From an uncultured Pirellula sp. (GTDB lineage: Bacteria; Planctomycetota; Planctomycetia; Pirellulales; Pirellulaceae): 9,804 nucleotides of DNA. The stretch lies in NCBI GenBank assembly GCA_903892365.1, contig CAITIF010000198.1, forward strand, positions 1-9,804, written 5' to 3'. The stretch's first letter is position 1, and each line of letters begins with the position of its first letter. The position numbers and the translations under genes were made by a program. Below are positions 6,689 to 9,804 of the stretch, in pieces. The notes beneath the pieces were generated by a model. That model was not told the origin of the DNA, ran no database searches, and saw only the letters and a program-made list of their open reading frames with translations.

Positions 6689-8635
6689 ATCGGTTAATCG
6701 TTCGCTGGTGATTTCGTTGAGACCTCTTCCGTCTGGCGAAAGCTTTGGCCACCATTGCCCCAGCGCGACAACAACACCAGGAAGCGTGTCTTCACTTACG
6801 ATCACCTTGCGAACAATCGAACCCACCTCGCTTGCAACCATAATGTGAGCTCCGTCCGCAATACCAAGCGGAGCCGCGTCTACAGGATTGACAATCACCT
6901 GAGGCTCGCCGCCTGCCAATTTAATGACGCTCGGAACGTTACCCATGGAGGTATTCAAAATGAATGGACCCGGCGGCGAAATCAATCGAAGCGGATAATC
7001 CGCAGTTGGTTGCACCTGGAATTCAAGCTGCTGGGGTGCAGGCGAAAAGCGAATCTTACGGTCTGGGAAATTGCTACCTTGGGAGTAGGGCAAGTAGGAA
7101 GCTGGCAGATTGAGCTTCACGCTCTTCTCACTCATGAGCCGCTCTGGCGTAATTCCGGATAGCAGCGGATTCGGCGATTGCAGCAGCTCCTTTACCATCT
7201 CCTGTGGAGTCCAATAATGGCATTCATCGGTCAGCCCCAATCGACTTGCCAGCTGCTCGAAGAACCATTGATTGGATTTGGCTTCGCCCCGAGCTGGCAC
7301 AACGGGCGCCGAGTATTGCAAGTAGTAATGACCGTAGGAGGTATAGACATCCGTATGTTCTAAGAAGGTCGTCGCAGGCAGCAAATAATCTGCAAAGTCA
7401 GCCGTGTCTGTTTGGAAGTGCTCCAGCACCACAGTCAAAAGGTCTTCGTTCCGTAACCCATCTCGAATGCGAGCCGAATCGGGAGCGACCGCTGCCGGGT
7501 TGCTATTGAACACAAACAAGGCTCGCAGCTTATCCTGCTCCAGCTCCGATGCTAACAAGTTCATGTTCACGTGACGCACATCCGGCTGAATTAGATGAGC
7601 GCCGCAGACTCGACGCGTGTTCAGTCCGAACGCTCCGCTAGTTGAAAGGCATGCACCGCCACCTTTCTTCTTCCATGCTCCAAGCAGTGCAGGGAGTAAC
7701 GCAATGGCTCGCATTGCGTTGCCGCCACCTTCATTGCGAGTCAGCCCGTAGCCAACCTTAATAAATGGGGCTTCGCTGGTTGCGAACTGTTGCACCATCG
7801 AACGCAAAGAATCCAAGGGCAAGTTGCAATACTCTGCCGCCCGCTCCAACGGCCACTGGAGGCATGCTTCGCGATACTCCTCAAGCCCACTAGCAAACTT
7901 GTCCAGATACTCTTGATCGTGCCATTGATTCTTGAAGATTTCGTTTCCGAAAGCCAAAGCGAGAGCAGCATCGGTACCAACGCGGATCTGCCAATGTTCA
8001 TCAGCGAACTTGGAAGTCTCATTGCGAAACGGATCGATGTGCAAAACTTTGCAGCCGTTCTTACGGGCTGCGTTGATGGGTGGGGCCGAGTGCGAATTGC
8101 TTCGCAGCGAATTGATTCCCCACAAGATGATGTGTTTTGCATGAACGATATCTTCGGGATCCGTACCCAATTTGTTGGGTCCGTAATTGGCTTCCCAAGC
8201 GGTTCCACCTGTGGCTGCGCAAATGGTTTGATCGAGCTCCAAGGCACCGATGGCTCGAAAAAATGATAACGGTGCTTGGGATTGAAGAACGCCCATCGTT
8301 CCGCCATAAGCGTAAGGCAGCACCGTCTGAGCCCCATGTTTTTCCAGAACACCTTTCAATCGTTCCGCGATTTCATCGATGGCGGTTTCCCAACGAATCG
8401 GCTCGAATTGACCAGAGCCTTTGGGCCCAATTCGACGCATCGGTACGAGCACTCGATCCGATTGCTCTTGCCTTTGAGGGTACTTGGCCATCTTGGCACA
8501 GGCGAATCCCTTGGTGATGGGATGTTCGCGGTTGCCGGCAAGATGGGTGACCTTCCCGTCCTCCACGGTGATATCCAATGCACAGGCATCTGGACAGTCT
8601 AAAGCACAGATCGTAGGCAAAACAGTCAGAGCCAT
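6635..8635 (-). CDS. Solitary molybdopterin oxidoreductase ([4Fe-4S], bis-MGD; formate dehydrogenase-like superfamily)
   Basis: This 666-residue catalytic subunit belongs to the DMSO reductase superfamily, a redox enzyme with Mo or W in bis-MGD. The substrate cannot be told from the sequence. The N-terminus holds a [4Fe-4S] motif: C10-x3-C14-x3-C18-x27-C46, followed by K48, the usual cluster-to-pterin lysine position. The central Mo-cofactor domain includes TICAATGGTAW (C139 is a candidate metal ligand, not certain), ILWGINSLRSNSH, and the classic SNPAAVAPDSARIRDGL (N379-P380) and DYLLPATTFLEHTDVY blocks. The dinucleotide-binding domain fills about 547-666 (LNTSMGNVP, VNPVDAAPLGI, GQWWP). There is no Tat or Sec signal, so it should be cytoplasmic. 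I chose the ATG at 8635 because it begins just before the first cluster cysteine and starts 11 bases after the purD stop. The 30-residue upstream extension would overlap purD and is highly basic without family character. No iron-sulfur, membrane or FdhD-type partner gene is nearby. Confidence 0.93.
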   Translation of the reverse strand: MALTVLPTICALDCPDACALDITVEDGKVTHLAGNREHPITKGFACAKMAKYPQRQEQSDRVLVPMRRIGPKGSGQFEPIRWETAIDEIAERLKGVLEKHGAQTVLPYAYGGTMGVLQSQAPLSFFRAIGALELDQTICAATGGTAWEANYGPNKLGTDPEDIVHAKHIILWGINSLRSNSHSAPPINAARKNGCKVLHIDPFRNETSKFADEHWQIRVGTDAALALAFGNEIFKNQWHDQEYLDKFASGLEEYREACLQWPLERAAEYCNLPLDSLRSMVQQFATSEAPFIKVGYGLTRNEGGGNAMRAIALLPALLGAWKKKGGGACLSTSGAFGLNTRRVCGAHLIQPDVRHVNMNLLASELEQDKLRALFVFNSNPAAVAPDSARIRDGLRNEDLLTVVLEHFQTDTADFADYLLPATTFLEHTDVYTSYGHYYLQYSAPVVPARGEAKSNQWFFEQLASRLGLTDECHYWTPQEMVKELLQSPNPLLSGITPERLMSEKSVKLNLPASYLPYSQGSNFPDRKIRFSPAPQQLEFQVQPTADYPLRLISPPGPFILNTSMGNVPSVIKLAGGEPQVIVNPVDAAPLGIADGAHIMVASEVGSIVRKVIVSEDTLPGVVVALGQWWPKLSPDGRGLNEITSERLTDLGGGSTFGNQVVRISLA

Positions 8636-8646
8636 GGTGAATTGTC

Positions 8647-9804
8647 TTATTCGGTTTGAGCACTTTCTAGCACGTACTTGGCTGCCTTGTCGCTGATGTC
8701 TTTTCGACACCATGCGCCTGGCCAACGAATCGCTTGCACAGCGGTGTAGGCCTGAAGCTTTGCAGCGGCAAGCGAATTACCCAATGCCGTTACGCCAAGG
8801 ACTCGTCCACCATCGGTAACGACTTGGCCATCTTGCAATTTTGTTCCACCGTGAAAGACTTTGACGTCAGCAATTGCGTTCGCAGCTTCCAGCCCAGTAA
8901 TCACGCGACCTTTTTCGAACTCGCCAGGATAGCCTTGGCTAGCCATCACGACACAGATCGCGGGTCTCGGGTCCCAAACGGGAGGATCAATTTCATTGAG
9001 GCGACCATCGACGGTTGCTTCCAGAATATCTAGCAAATCACTTTGAAGTCGCATCAACAACGGTTGGCATTCGGGATCTCCGAAACGAACGTTGTACTCG
9101 AGAACCTTCGGGCCTGTCTGCGTCAACATGAGCCCCGCGTATAGCACTCCACGAAAGGGCTTTCGATTGCGCTTCATGGTATGAATGGATGGGACCAGTA
9201 TTTGATCTTCGATGGTCTCAATCATCTCTGGGGTAATGACGGGCGTTGGTGAGTAGGCGCCCATGCCACCCGTGTTGGGTCCTTTATCGCCGTCGTGCGC
9301 TGCCTTGTGATCTTGGGCTGGCGGCAAGGTTAGAATCGTTTTCCCATCGGTGATCGCAAGAACGCTTACTTCTGGCCCTTCGAGTCTTTCTTCGATAATC
9401 AATTGCGAGCCAGCGCGTCCGAACTCGTTCTTTCTAGCGATCCGGTCGATGGCTTCGAGAGCGTCATCGCGTCGCGAGCAAACAATAACTCCTTTTCCGC
9501 TGGCAAGTCCATCCGCCTTGATCACGACGGGTGCCTTGTCGCGTTCGTTGGGATAACGAGCTTTGATGTATCGCATGGCGCTGTCCGCATCGCGAAACGC
9601 TTGATACTCCGCCGTTGGCACATCCGCCTGTCGCAACAGCAACTTGCAGAATACTTTGCTTCCTTCAAGCTGAGCGGCCGCTTTGCTAGGTCCGAAGGCT
9701 CGTATTTTTTCTTTGGCGAGAGCGTCCACCAGCCCCAGCGTCAAAGGGACTTCGGGACCGACAACGACCAAGTCCACTTTTTCCTTTTTGGCGAAGGCGA
9801 CCAG
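8647..9804 (-). CDS. purD: Phosphoribosylamine-glycine ligase (PurD, GARS), N-terminus cut off
   Basis: PurD joins glycine to 5-phosphoribosylamine using ATP, giving glycinamide ribonucleotide, the second step of de novo purine synthesis, in the cytoplasm. The visible 385 residues cover most of the enzyme (about 430 in E. coli). The frame is open to the window edge, where [18 protein letters not shown] matches the end of the N-terminal domain. The gene therefore begins outside, and the GTG at 9777 is an internal valine codon, not the start. ATP-grasp landmarks are [14 protein letters not shown] (fragment residues 93-106), AQDHK...[16 protein letters not shown] (from 163) and the GARS signature RFGDPECQ (240-247). 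The C-terminal domain ([11 protein letters not shown], then a final [15 protein letters not shown]) is complete to the TAA at 8647-8649. All expected motifs are intact, so this looks like a functional housekeeping gene. The molybdoenzyme gene follows after 11 bases, so the two are probably co-transcribed. Confidence 0.97.
   Translation of the reverse strand: MVAFAKKEKVDLVVVGPEVPLTLGLVDALAKEKIRAFGPSKAAAQLEGSKVFCKLLLRQADVPTAEYQAFRDADSAMRYIKARYPNERDKAPVVIKADGLASGKGVIVCSRRDDALEAIDRIARKNEFGRAGSQLIIEERLEGPEVSVLAITDGKTILTLPPAQDHKAAHDGDKGPNTGGMGAYSPTPVITPEMIETIEDQILVPSIHTMKRNRKPFRGVLYAGLMLTQTGPKVLEYNVRFGDPECQPLLMRLQSDLLDILEATVDGRLNEIDPPVWDPRPAICVVMASQGYPGEFEKGRVITGLEAANAIADVKVFHGGTKLQDGQVVTDGGRVLGVTALGNSLAAAKLQAYTAVQAIRWPGAWCRKDISDKAAKYVLESAQTE

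Noticed and set aside
7741..8352. Long alternative frame (203 codons) inside the molybdoenzyme gene
   Set aside because: It lies entirely within a gene with unmistakable family motifs and its own translation is rich in Arg, Ser, Cys and Trp with no recognisable family. It is a shadow frame.
8636..8725. 30-residue N-terminal extension of the molybdoenzyme
   Set aside because: It would overlap the end of purD, is strongly basic without a Tat motif, and precedes a well-placed ATG right before the iron-sulfur cysteines.
9775..9777. GTG as the start codon of purD
   Set aside because: The nine codons upstream to the window edge match the known PurD N-terminal domain, so this is an internal valine.

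Overview
The window reads as a piece of a planctomycete chromosome, probably from the Pirellula/Rhodopirellula group. The base composition is moderate (slightly above 50% GC by eye). The strongest pointer is a plus-strand cluster made of a DUF1549/DUF1553 protein (the 'Planctomycete cytochrome / PSD1' families), a DUF1501 protein with a Tat signal, and a WD40 protein. These families are hugely expanded in Planctomycetes and uncommon elsewhere. Only one start (the DUF1501 gene) has a strong Shine-Dalgarno sequence, which also fits the phylum.

Layout. Positions 3-836 (+) hold the 3' part of an unrecognised protein whose beginning lies outside the window. Positions 837-1111 are a leader region with a possible promoter and a small stem-loop. 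Positions 1112-6372 (+) are a tight three-gene operon: a 980-residue exported DUF1549/DUF1553 protein with one CxxCH motif, a 433-residue DUF1501 protein, and a 330-residue WD40 beta-propeller protein. The gaps are 22 bases and 1 base. Positions 6373-6634 are a convergent intergenic region with a terminator-like structure. On the minus strand, 9804-8647 is purD (N-terminus cut off by the window edge). It is followed after 11 bases by a solitary molybdopterin oxidoreductase, 8635-6635.

How the genes work together. The first two operon proteins carry export signals (Sec-like and Tat) and should act outside the cytoplasmic membrane. The WD40 protein shows no export signal, although it is coupled to them. 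The most notable feature is that the DUF1553 domain of the first protein is interrupted by about 400 residues of predicted coiled coil, which suggests a long scaffold or spacer between its two conserved halves. The function of these planctomycete cassettes is not established, and I give none. The minus-strand pair combines purine biosynthesis (PurD) with a cytoplasmic Mo/W-bis-MGD [4Fe-4S] enzyme of unknown substrate. Their adjacency suggests co-transcription but not necessarily a shared pathway.

I found no mobile elements, CRISPR arrays, tRNA or rRNA genes. I do not see convincing evidence of a wholly new defence or mobile system here. The best candidates for something under-described are the coiled-coil-split DUF1553 protein with its two operon partners, and the solitary molybdoenzyme.
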